Below are positions 1-5,570 of a stretch of DNA of 6,888 nt, one piece after another (the stretch's first letter is position 1; every line of letters starts with the position of its first letter). The notes under the pieces are model-generated. The model was given only the letters and a program-made list of their open reading frames with translations, made no database searches and was not told the DNA's origin. The stretch is from Thiobacillus sp. (GTDB lineage: Bacteria; Pseudomonadota; Gammaproteobacteria; Burkholderiales; Thiobacillaceae): the NCBI RefSeq assembly GCF_024708915.1, contig NZ_JANJXQ010000197.1, positions 1 to 6,888 of the forward strand, given 5' to 3'. The position numbers and the translations under genes are program-made.

Positions 1-861
1 GCGCTGAGTTTTTTCTGGAGCGCGTCGCTGCCGCTGGTCGAGGCGATGACGCTGTCGCATCTGGGCGAGCGCACCGACGCCTACGGCCGCATCCGCCTGT
101 GGGGCTCGGTCGGCTTCATCGTGATGGTGGTGGGGCTGGGCTATGCCTTCGATCATGTGTCGATCAGCTGGCTGCCGTGGGCGGTGCTGGCGGTGATGCT
201 GGGCATCGCGGCCTTCGCTCGCGTCATTCCCGAGGCCGAGATCCTGCCGCATCCCACCGACCATCACTCAGTGTGGGACATCGTCAGGCGGCCGGAGGTG
301 GCGTCGCTGCTGGCCGCCTGCCTGCTGATGGCGGTGACGCACGGGCCGTACTACACCTTCTATTCGATCTACCTGGTCGACCACGGCTACGACAAATCCA
401 CCGTGGGCTGGCTGTGGGCGCTCGGCGTGCTGTGCGAAATCGGGGTTTTTCTCGTCATTCCGCGTATTTTTGCGCGGGTGACGCCGCGCAAGCTGATTCT
501 GGCGAGCTTCGCACTGGCGGTGCTGCGCTTTCTGCTGATCGCCTGGGGGGTGGAGTCGGCCTGGCTGGTGTGGGGCGCGCAGACGCTGCATGCCTTCACT
601 TTCGGCACCTTTCACGCGGCGGCGGTGGCACTGATCCATGCCCATTTCCGCGGACGCCACCAGGCGCGCGGGCAGGCGCTCTACACCAGCCTGTCCTACG
701 GCATCGGCGGCACCGTCGGCGGGCTGGCCAGCGGCCTGACCTGGGACACGCTGGGCCCGGCATGGACGTTCACCCTGGCTGCCGCGAGCGCGGCGCTGGC
801 GTGGGCGGTGTATGCGGCGTGGGGGAAAACAAAATCCGTGCCCGTCGGCGCCCAGCTATGA
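1..861 (+). CDS. MFS transporter, HcaT/phenylpropionate-permease-like, 5'-truncated by window edge
   Basis: This is the C-terminal part (286 residues) of an inner-membrane secondary transporter of the major facilitator superfamily. The frame is open from base 1, so the first ATG at 46 is internal and the true start lies upstream. The loop motif YGRIRLWGSVGFI (about residues 28-40 of the fragment) is typical of the MFS_1-like / 3-phenylpropionate permease (HcaT) group. About eight hydrophobic segments follow, matching roughly helices 5-12 of a 12-helix MFS protein; they include VASLLAACLLMAVTHG, VGWLWALGVLCEIGVFLV and the C-terminal WTFTLAAASAALAWAVYAAW. The protein ends in a short hydrophilic tail (WGKTKSVPVGAQL). 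The substrate cannot be read from the sequence, and members of this group are often annotated nucleoside:H+ symporter or HcaT without proof. It is followed after 32 bases by leuC on the same strand but is not obviously part of the leucine pathway. Confidence 0.85.
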   Translation, partial: ALSFFWSASLPLVEAMTLSHLGERTDAYGRIRLWGSVGFIVMVVGLGYAFDHVSISWLPWAVLAVMLGIAAFARVIPEAEILPHPTDHHSVWDIVRRPEVASLLAACLLMAVTHGPYYTFYSIYLVDHGYDKSTVGWLWALGVLCEIGVFLVIPRIFARVTPRKLILASFALAVLRFLLIAWGVESAWLVWGAQTLHAFTFGTFHAAAVALIHAHFRGRHQARGQALYTSLSYGIGGTVGGLASGLTWDTLGPAWTFTLAAASAALAWAVYAAWGKTKSVPVGAQL

Positions 862-867
862 AATAAT
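859..867 (+). promoter_or_regulatory. Candidate extended -10 promoter element for the leuC operon
   Basis: The bases TGAAATAAT read as TGn followed by AATAAT, a five-of-six match to TATAAT with the extended -10 TG. The TG belongs to the stop codon of the upstream transporter gene. The surrounding 861-884 is strikingly AT-rich for this GC-rich region. No convincing -35 hexamer lies 16-18 bases upstream, which an extended -10 promoter can tolerate. The predicted start of transcription would be near 874-875, giving a leader of about 20 bases before leuC. This is a motif match only. Confidence 0.35.
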
Positions 868-893
868 TGGACTTTACGTAATTTGCCCTTCCC

Positions 894-2297
894 ATGCCCG
901 GCCAGACCTTATTCCAGAAACTGTGGGACGCCCACGTCGTCCACGTCGAAGCCGACGGCACCACGCTGCTCTACATCGACCGCCACCTGGTGCACGAAGT
1001 CACCAGCCCGCAGGCGTTCGAAGGCCTGAAGCTGGCCCACCGCATGCCGCGCCGCGCCGACGCGGCCATCGCCGTGCCCGACCACAACGTGCCGACCACC
1101 GACCGCAGCCAGGGCATCGCCGACCCGATTTCGCGCCTGCAGGTGGAAACGCTCGACGCCAACTGCGCCGAGTTCGGCATCACCGAATTCAAAATGGACG
1201 ACATCCGCCAGGGCATCGTCCACGTCATCGGCCCGGAAGAGGGCCTGACCCTGCCCGGCATGACCGTGGTGTGCGGCGATTCGCATACTTCGACGCACGG
1301 CGCGTTCGGCGCGCTGGCCTTCGGCATCGGCACTTCCGAGGTCGAGCACGTGCTGGCTACCCAGTGCCTGTGGCAGAAACCGTCGAAGACCATGCTGGTG
1401 AAGGTCGAAGGCCAACTCGGCCGTGGCGTGACGGCGAAGGACATCGCGCTCGCCATCATCGGCGAGATCGGCACCGCCGGCGGCACCGGCTACGCGCTGG
1501 AGTTCGGCGGCGCGGCGATCCGCGCGCTGACGATGGAAGGGCGCATGACGCTGTGCAACATGGCGATCGAGGCGGGCGCGCGCGCCGGCATGGTGGCGGT
1601 CGACCAGACCACCATCGACTACGTCAAGGGCCGGCCCTATTCGCCAGCGGGCGCGGCATGGGACCAGGCAGTGGCGTGGTGGAACACGCTGCATTCGGAC
1701 GCCGATGCGGTGTTCGACCGCGTGGTCGAGCTCGACGCGGCGAAGATCGAGCCGCAGGTGACCTGGGGCACCTCGCCCGAGATGGTGACGACCATCAATG
1801 GCCGCGTGCCGAATCCGGCCGACGCGCCGAGCGAGGTCAAGCGTCACGACTGGACGCGCGCGCTGGAATACATGGGCCTCGCGGCCGGCACGCCGGTCGC
1901 CGGGATTGCTGTGGACAAGATCTTCATCGGCTCGTGCACCAACTCGCGGATCGAGGATCTGCGCGAAGCCGCCGGCGTAGCGAAGGGCCGCAAGGTCGCG
2001 TCCAGCGTCAAGCTGGCGATGGTGGTGCCGGGCTCCGGGCTGGTCAAGCAGCAGGCCGAGGCCGAAGGCCTGGACAGGATTTTCGTCGAAGCCGGCTTCG
2101 AATGGCGCGAACCAGGCTGCTCGATGTGCCTGGCGATGAACGCCGACCGGCTGGAACCGGGCGAACGTTGCGCCTCGACCTCCAACCGCAATTTCGAGGG
2201 GCGCCAGGGGCAGGACGGCAGAACCCATCTGGTCAGTCCGGCGATGGCCGCAGCGGCCGCGTGCGCCGGGCATTTTGTCGATGTGCGACACTTTTAA
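894..2297 (+). CDS. leuC: 3-isopropylmalate dehydratase large subunit LeuC
   Basis: LeuC is the iron-sulfur subunit of cytosolic isopropylmalate isomerase. With LeuD it interconverts 2-isopropylmalate and 3-isopropylmalate in leucine synthesis. The 467-residue length is normal for the proteobacterial LeuC. The N-terminus [13 protein letters not shown], the aconitase-family motif [13 protein letters not shown] (Cys127 to Gly139) and [14 protein letters not shown] are all present. The three expected [4Fe-4S] ligands are Cys348 (in GSCTN), Cys409 and Cys412 (in PGCSMC). The C-terminus [11 protein letters not shown]...THLVSP is also typical. The start at 894 is the only reasonable one, because an in-frame TAA at 879-881 lies just upstream and no other start codon falls between. 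No Shine-Dalgarno sequence is visible before it. The TAA stop overlaps the ribosome binding site of the next small gene, so the gene appears to be the first of an operon continuing to leuD and leuB. Confidence 0.98.
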   Translation: MPGQTLFQKLWDAHVVHVEADGTTLLYIDRHLVHEVTSPQAFEGLKLAHRMPRRADAAIAVPDHNVPTTDRSQGIADPISRLQVETLDANCAEFGITEFKMDDIRQGIVHVIGPEEGLTLPGMTVVCGDSHTSTHGAFGALAFGIGTSEVEHVLATQCLWQKPSKTMLVKVEGQLGRGVTAKDIALAIIGEIGTAGGTGYALEFGGAAIRALTMEGRMTLCNMAIEAGARAGMVAVDQTTIDYVKGRPYSPAGAAWDQAVAWWNTLHSDADAVFDRVVELDAAKIEPQVTWGTSPEMVTTINGRVPNPADAPSEVKRHDWTRALEYMGLAAGTPVAGIAVDKIFIGSCTNSRIEDLREAAGVAKGRKVASSVKLAMVVPGSGLVKQQAEAEGLDRIFVEAGFEWREPGCSMCLAMNADRLEPGERCASTSNRNFEGRQGQDGRTHLVSPAMAAAAACAGHFVDVRHF

Positions 2298-2303
2298 GGA
2301 GAA
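2296..2303 (+). promoter_or_regulatory. Strong ribosome binding site of the entericidin-like gene, overlapping the leuC stop
   Basis: AAGGAGAA is a near-ideal Shine-Dalgarno sequence; its GGAG core sits six bases before the ATG at 2308. Its first two bases are the last two of the leuC TAA stop. This fixes the start of the small lipoprotein gene and suggests translational coupling or re-initiation after leuC. It is the strongest ribosome binding site in the leu cluster. Confidence 0.85.
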
Positions 2304-2307
2304 CCGT

Positions 2308-2430
2308 ATGAAACCGATGATCGCTATTTTGATTGCCGCCGCACTGACGCTGGCCGGCTGCAACACCGTTCGCGGCGTGGGCCAGGATATCGAGAAAGCC
2401 GGCGACGCGATTCAGAAGTCGACCAAGTAA
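2308..2430 (+). CDS. Entericidin A/B family small lipoprotein
   Basis: This 40-residue protein begins [18 protein letters not shown], a short signal peptide with lipobox Leu15-Ala16-Gly17-Cys18. Signal peptidase II would leave a 23-residue mature lipopeptide with lipidated Cys18. Asp at mature position +2 is absent (it is Asn), so outer-membrane sorting would be expected by the Escherichia coli rule. The mature part, [20 protein letters not shown], fits the entericidin pattern CNT.RGVG.DI...G.AI that I recall from E. coli EcnB; entericidins are small envelope lipoproteins, EcnB bacteriolytic and EcnA its antidote. Here there is only one gene, so a toxin/antidote pair is not shown. The gene sits 10 bases after leuC, has a strong ribosome binding site, and its TAA shares one base with the leuD ATG. 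A second ATG at 2317 is possible but is farther from the ribosome binding site. Family assignment is fairly sure; function in this host is unknown. Confidence 0.88.
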   Translation: MKPMIAILIAAALTLAGCNTVRGVGQDIEKAGDAIQKSTK

Positions 2431-3068
2431 TGCAGGCTTTTACCGTTCTCGACGGGCTGGTGGTGCCGCTCGACCGCGCCAACGTCGACACCGACGCCAT
2501 CATTCCCAAGCAGTTCCTGAAGTCGATCAAGCGCTCGGGCTTCGGCCCCAATCTGTTCGACGAATGGCGCTATCTCGACCACGGCGAGCCCGGCAAGTCG
2601 AATCACGACCGTCCGCTGAACACGGAATTCGTGCTGAACCAGCCGCGTTACCAGGGGGCGTCGGTGCTGCTGGCGCGCGAGAATTTCGGTTGCGGCTCCA
2701 GCCGCGAGCACGCGCCGTGGGCGCTGGAAGACTACGGATTCCGTGCCATCATCGCGCCGAGCTTTGCCGATATTTTCTACAACAACTGTTTCAAGAACGG
2801 CCTCCTGCCCATCGTGCTCGACGCCGGGATCGTGGATCGCCTGTTTCGCGAGTGCGGCACGAACGAGGGCTATGCCCTGACCGTCGACCTGGATGCGCAG
2901 ACGGTGACGACGCCCACCGGCGAAACGATCCCCTTCGATGTGGATGCGGGGCGCAAGCATCGCCTGCTCAATGGCCTGGACGACATCGGCCTCACCCTGC
3001 TACAGGCCGACAAGATCCAGGCGTATGAAGAACGGCGCAAGGTCGAAGCCCCTTGGTTGTTTGCGTGA
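2430..3068 (+). CDS. leuD: 3-isopropylmalate dehydratase small subunit LeuD
   Basis: LeuD is the small swivel subunit of isopropylmalate isomerase and pairs with LeuC to complete the active site. At 212 residues it has the length of the bacterial LeuD type 1 family. Diagnostic motifs are [20 protein letters not shown] near the N-terminus, the substrate-specificity and active-site segment [16 protein letters not shown] (Cys88 within it), and [19 protein letters not shown]. The C-terminus [17 protein letters not shown] is also typical. The ATG overlaps the stop of the preceding lipoprotein gene by one base (TAATG), and no strong Shine-Dalgarno sequence precedes it, only AGAAG at a long spacing. 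Translation is therefore probably coupled to the lipoprotein gene. The palindromic repeat begins 11 bases after the stop. Confidence 0.98.
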   Translation: MQAFTVLDGLVVPLDRANVDTDAIIPKQFLKSIKRSGFGPNLFDEWRYLDHGEPGKSNHDRPLNTEFVLNQPRYQGASVLLARENFGCGSSREHAPWALEDYGFRAIIAPSFADIFYNNCFKNGLLPIVLDAGIVDRLFRECGTNEGYALTVDLDAQTVTTPTGETIPFDVDAGRKHRLLNGLDDIGLTLLQADKIQAYEERRKVEAPWLFA

Positions 3069-3079
3069 TTGATTTTTTA

Positions 3080-3144
3080 TCCGCGAAGGACGCGAAGGTC
3101 ACGAAGAAAAGCTTTTCTTCGCGTTTCTTCGCGTGCTTCGCGGA
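3080..3144 (+). repeat. Palindromic intergenic repeat, copy 1 (leuD-leuB gap)
   Basis: This 65 bp element has a left arm at 3080-3111 and a right arm at 3112-3144 that meet at AAGCTT. Comparing the left arm with the reverse complement of the right, 9 bases match, one differs, 8 match, a 4/5-base internal loop follows, and the last 10 match, giving 27 pairs. Both outer ends are TCCGCGAAG or its complement. Each arm is built of imperfect 9 bp units around CGCGAAG. It fills most of the 92-base gap between leuD and leuB. It closely resembles the second copy at 4228-4291. I believe CGCGAAGGACGCGAAG-type repeats are widespread in Betaproteobacteria as REP-like elements, but no mobility gene is seen here. 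Confidence 0.9.
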
Positions 3145-3160
3145 CACAGGGTTTTAAAAC

Positions 3161-4222
3161 ATGAAAATTGCAGTCTTGCCGGGTGACGGCATCGGTCCGG
3201 AAATCGTCGCACAGGCGCTCAAGGTTCTGAATGTGTTGAAAGCCGAGGGCGCGAAAATCGAAATGGAGTCCGCGCCGATCGGCGGCGCCGGCTACGACGC
3301 CGCGGGCGATCCGCTGCCGGAGGCGACGCTGAAACTCGCGCGCGCAGCCGACGCGGTACTGCTCGGCGCCGTCGGCGGGCCGCAGTACGACGCGCTCGAC
3401 CGCCCGTTGCGCCCGGAGCGCGGCCTGTTGCGCATCCGCAAGGAACTCAATCTTTTTGCCAACCTGCGCCCGGCGCTGCTGTACCCCGAACTGGCGGGCG
3501 CGTCGTCGCTGAAGCCCGAGGTGGTGTCGGGGCTCGATCTGATGATCGTGCGCGAACTCACCGGCGACGTGTATTTCGGCCAGCCGCGCGGCATCGAGGT
3601 CAGGAATGGTGAACGCGTCGGCTTTAACACCATGCTGTATGCCGAATCCGAGGTGCGCCGCGTCGCGCACGTGGCGTTCGGCATCGCGATGAAGCGCGGC
3701 AGGAAACTGTGCTCGGTCGAGAAGGCCAACGTGCTCGAGTGCTCCGAGCTGTGGAAGGAAGTGATGATCGAGGTGGGCAAGGACTACCCCGAGGTCGCGC
3801 TCTCGCACATGTACGTCGACAACGCGGCGATGCAGCTGATCCGCGCGCCCAAGCAGTTCGACACCCTGGTCACCGGCAACATCTTCGGCGACATCCTGTC
3901 CGACGCGGCCTCGATGCTGTCGGGTTCGATCGGCATGCTGCCGTCGGCCTCATTGGACGAGCACAACAAGGGCATGTACGAGCCGATCCACGGCTCCGCG
4001 CCCGACATCGCCGGCAAGGATCTCGCCAACCCGCTGGCGACCATCCTGTCGGTGGCGATGATGTACCGCTATACCTTCGTCGACCCGGCGACCGCCGACC
4101 GCATCGAGAACGCGGTGAAGCAGGTGATCGCGCAGGGCCTGCGAACCGGCGACATCTGGACCGAGGGCACGCAGAAGGTGTCGTGCAGCGAGATGGGCGA
4201 CGCGGTGGTGAAGGCTTTGTGA
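3161..4222 (+). CDS. leuB: 3-isopropylmalate dehydrogenase LeuB
   Basis: LeuB is the cytosolic NAD-dependent enzyme that oxidises and decarboxylates 3-isopropylmalate to the keto acid precursor of leucine. The 353-residue length is standard. The N-terminus [16 protein letters not shown] is the classic family start. Motifs in order are [65 protein letters not shown] and the NAD-contacting [15 protein letters not shown]. By family comparison, catalytic Tyr138 and Lys188 and the metal-binding Asp220, Asp244 and Asp248 are all present. The ribosome binding site is weak: AGGG at 3148-3151, nine bases before ATG. A 10 bp perfect palindrome GTTTTAAAAC abuts the start codon. The gene is separated from both neighbours by copies of the same palindromic repeat, so its transcription or message stability could differ from leuD and asd. 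Confidence 0.98.
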   Translation: MKIAVLPGDGIGPEIVAQALKVLNVLKAEGAKIEMESAPIGGAGYDAAGDPLPEATLKLARAADAVLLGAVGGPQYDALDRPLRPERGLLRIRKELNLFANLRPALLYPELAGASSLKPEVVSGLDLMIVRELTGDVYFGQPRGIEVRNGERVGFNTMLYAESEVRRVAHVAFGIAMKRGRKLCSVEKANVLECSELWKEVMIEVGKDYPEVALSHMYVDNAAMQLIRAPKQFDTLVTGNIFGDILSDAASMLSGSIGMLPSASLDEHNKGMYEPIHGSAPDIAGKDLANPLATILSVAMMYRYTFVDPATADRIENAVKQVIAQGLRTGDIWTEGTQKVSCSEMGDAVVKAL

Positions 4223-4227
4223 TTTTC

Positions 4228-4291
4228 TCCGCGAAGGACGCGAAGTACGCCAAGAAAAGCTTTTCTTCGCGTACTTCGCGTCCTTCGCGGA
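4228..4291 (+). repeat. Palindromic intergenic repeat, copy 2 (leuB-asd gap)
   Basis: This is a 64 bp almost perfect palindrome with 32-base arms centred between 4259 and 4260 on AAGCTT. Thirty-one of 32 positions pair; the only mismatch is 4251 against 4268, both C. It starts five bases after the leuB stop. Each arm holds three imperfect 9 bp units (GCGAAGGAC, GCGAAGTAC, GCCAAGAAA in the left arm). It shares the first 18 and the last 8 bases of the left arm with copy 1 at 3080-3144. The near-perfect symmetry suggests a more recent or better-maintained copy than copy 1. Confidence 0.93.
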
Positions 4292-4302
4292 TAAGTTTTT
4301 TT
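4228..4302 (+). terminator. Possible intrinsic terminator or attenuator formed by repeat copy 2 plus a T tract
   Basis: In RNA the 64 bp palindrome would fold into a very long GC-rich hairpin. Four bases (4292-4295) after the stem comes a run of seven T (4296-4302), which then joins the asd ribosome binding site. A stem followed closely by a T run is the form of a rho-independent terminator, although this stem is much longer than usual and its U tract is not immediately adjacent. If it works it would separate leuB from asd, but then asd would need its own promoter, and none is seen in the 24 bases between repeat and start. Partial attenuation or message stabilisation is equally possible. Confidence 0.3.
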
Positions 4303-4306
4303 GGAG
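4303..4306 (+). promoter_or_regulatory. asd ribosome binding site, used to choose the start
   Basis: GGAG lies nine bases before the ATG at 4316, six before the ATG at 4313 and directly against the ATG at 4307. The in-frame TTG at 4301 and the ATG at 4307 are too close to it to be used. Family comparison (the protein should begin close to MK-VG-GWRGMVG) favours 4316, with 4313 the only serious rival, adding a single Met. Confidence 0.6.
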
Positions 4307-4315
4307 ATGGACATG

Positions 4316-5440
4316 ATGAAAGTAGGCTTGGTCGGCTGGCGCGGCATGGTGGGTTCCGTGCTCATGGGCCGCATGAAGGAAGAGCGCGATTTCGACCATA
4401 TCGACCCGGTGTTCTTCACCACGTCCAACGTCGGCGGCAAGAGCCCCGACATCGGGCGCACGATTGATGGGGGGCAGCTGCCGCCGCTGAAGGACGCCAA
4501 CAGCATCGACGACCTCAAGGCATGCGACACCCTCATCAGCTGCCAGGGCGGCGACTACACCAAGGCGATCTATCCGCAGCTGCGCGCGGCCGGCTGGAAC
4601 GGCTACTGGATCGACGCTGCCTCGGCGCTCAGGATGAAGGACGAAGCCATCATCATCCTCGACCCGGTCAACAAGAACGTCATCCAGGACGGCATCGCCA
4701 ACGGCGTCAAGACCTATGTCGGCGGCAACTGCACGGTGTCGTTGATGCTGATGGCGATGGGCGGGCTGTTCGACGCCGGGCTGGTCGAATGGGTGTCGCC
4801 GATGACTTACCAGGCCGCTTCCGGCGCCGGCGCGCGCAACATGCGCGAGCTGATCATGCAGATGGGCGCGGTGCACGCCGAAGTCACCGACCTGATCGGC
4901 GACCCGGCGTCGGCCATTCTCGAAATCGACCGCAGGGTGTCCGACTTCATCCGTTCCGACCGCTATCCGGTCGACGCCTGGCCGGTACCGCTGGCGGGCA
5001 ACCTGATCCCGTGGATCGATGTCGCGCTCGAGTCCGGCCAGTCCAAGGAGGAGTGGAAGGCGCAGGTCGAAGCCAACAAGATCATGCGCCGCAGCGACAA
5101 TCCGATCCCGATCGATGGCCTTTGCGTGCGCGTCGGCGCGATGCGCTGCCATTCGCAGGCGCTCACCATCAAGCTGACGAAAGACGTGCCGCTCGCCGAC
5201 ATCCATAGCCTGATCGCTGCGCACAACCAGTGGGTCAAGGTGGTGCCGAACGACCGCGAGATCACCATGCGCGAACTCACCCCGGCGGCGGTGACCGGCA
5301 CCCTCAGCGTGCCGATCGGCCGTATGCGCAAGCTCAACATGGGGCCGCAGTACCTCACCGCGTTCACCGTCGGCGACCAGCTGCTGTGGGGGGCCGCGGA
5401 GCCCTTGCGCCGCATGCTGCGAATCCTGCTGCAAGCCTGA
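4316..5440 (+). CDS. asd: Aspartate-semialdehyde dehydrogenase Asd
   Basis: Asd reduces aspartyl phosphate with NADPH to aspartate semialdehyde, the branch-point compound for lysine and diaminopimelate, threonine and methionine. It acts in the cytosol. The 374 residues fit the long proteobacterial type (E. coli about 367). The NADP-binding loop [10 protein letters not shown] lies near residues 7-16. The catalytic cysteine is Cys139 in [12 protein letters not shown], and the active-site segment [16 protein letters not shown] follows. The catalytic histidine is His279 in RCHSQA. The C-terminal motifs [21 protein letters not shown] (given here as family landmarks), RKLNMGP and [13 protein letters not shown] are all present. 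The start at 4316 is chosen by spacing from GGAG at 4303-4306; 4313 would add one Met. Leucine genes stand upstream and fimV downstream, the usual betaproteobacterial order. The leuB-asd gap is filled by a palindromic repeat. Confidence 0.98.
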   Translation: MKVGLVGWRGMVGSVLMGRMKEERDFDHIDPVFFTTSNVGGKSPDIGRTIDGGQLPPLKDANSIDDLKACDTLISCQGGDYTKAIYPQLRAAGWNGYWIDAASALRMKDEAIIILDPVNKNVIQDGIANGVKTYVGGNCTVSLMLMAMGGLFDAGLVEWVSPMTYQAASGAGARNMRELIMQMGAVHAEVTDLIGDPASAILEIDRRVSDFIRSDRYPVDAWPVPLAGNLIPWIDVALESGQSKEEWKAQVEANKIMRRSDNPIPIDGLCVRVGAMRCHSQALTIKLTKDVPLADIHSLIAAHNQWVKVVPNDREITMRELTPAAVTGTLSVPIGRMRKLNMGPQYLTAFTVGDQLLWGAAEPLRRMLRILLQA

Positions 5441-5538
5441 ACACAAGGCCTGCCCTGCAGCAAGGCCTGGGCTGGTGCGATTGTTGCACTAAAGATTGCG
5501 CCTGCCGAGCCGTCAATAGTGACGTCAAGGATTCAACA

Positions 5539-5553
5539 GCCCCGCGCAGGGGC
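5539..5553 (+). other. Short GC-rich hairpin in the fimV leader
   Basis: GCCCC-GCGCA-GGGGC can form a 5 bp stem with a 5-base loop, ending five bases before the fimV Shine-Dalgarno sequence. It has no T run after it, so it is not a terminator. It could modestly affect fimV translation or be chance. The rest of the 130-base asd-fimV gap holds a direct repeat CAAGGCCTG (5444-5452 and 5461-5469), a small inverted repeat CGTCA-ATAG-TGACG (5511-5524), and no promoter I can defend. Confidence 0.25.
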
Positions 5554-5557
5554 GAAT

Positions 5558-5565
5558 AGGGAGAG
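5558..5565 (+). promoter_or_regulatory. fimV ribosome binding site
   Basis: AGGGAGAG lies just upstream of the fimV ATG at 5571, with the GGGAG core (5559-5563) seven bases before it. An out-of-frame ATG at 5566 is only two bases from this core and is unlikely to be used. The site decides the start, in agreement with the signal peptide that follows. Confidence 0.8.
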
Positions 5566-5570
5566 ATGGG

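Noticed and set aside
812..2311. Plus-strand open frame of 499 codons overlapping leuC in another frame
   Set aside because: Its product is Arg- and Gly-rich and low complexity, a frame shadow of leuC, whose catalytic motifs are intact in the correct frame.
909..2366. Long minus-strand open frame (485 codons) opposite leuC
   Set aside because: It lies antisense to the well-supported leuC. Its translation is Arg/His/Ala-rich with no recognisable domain, as expected from the complement of a GC-rich gene.
3080..3144. CRISPR repeat or tandem array
   Set aside because: Only two copies, 1.1 kb apart with a gene between, and internally palindromic 9 bp units rather than repeat-spacer spacing.
3080..4291. 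leuB as cargo of a composite mobile element bounded by the two repeats
   Set aside because: leuB fits the operon order and family expectations, there is no transposase or target duplication visible, and the repeats are short and palindromic rather than insertion-sequence ends.
4301..4315. TTG at 4301 or ATG at 4307 as the asd start
   Set aside because: Both overlap or touch the GGAG ribosome binding site, and family members begin just before the GWRGMVG loop.
3950..5446. Long minus-strand open frame (498 codons) opposite the end of leuB, the repeat and asd
   Set aside because: It stays open through the repeat only because that repeat is stop-free. The rest is antisense to leuB and asd and resembles no family I recognise.
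5481..5518. sigma-70 promoter for fimV (TTGTTG/TTGCAC with TCAATA)
   Set aside because: The hexamers match poorly and the spacings (11 or 23 bases) do not fit.
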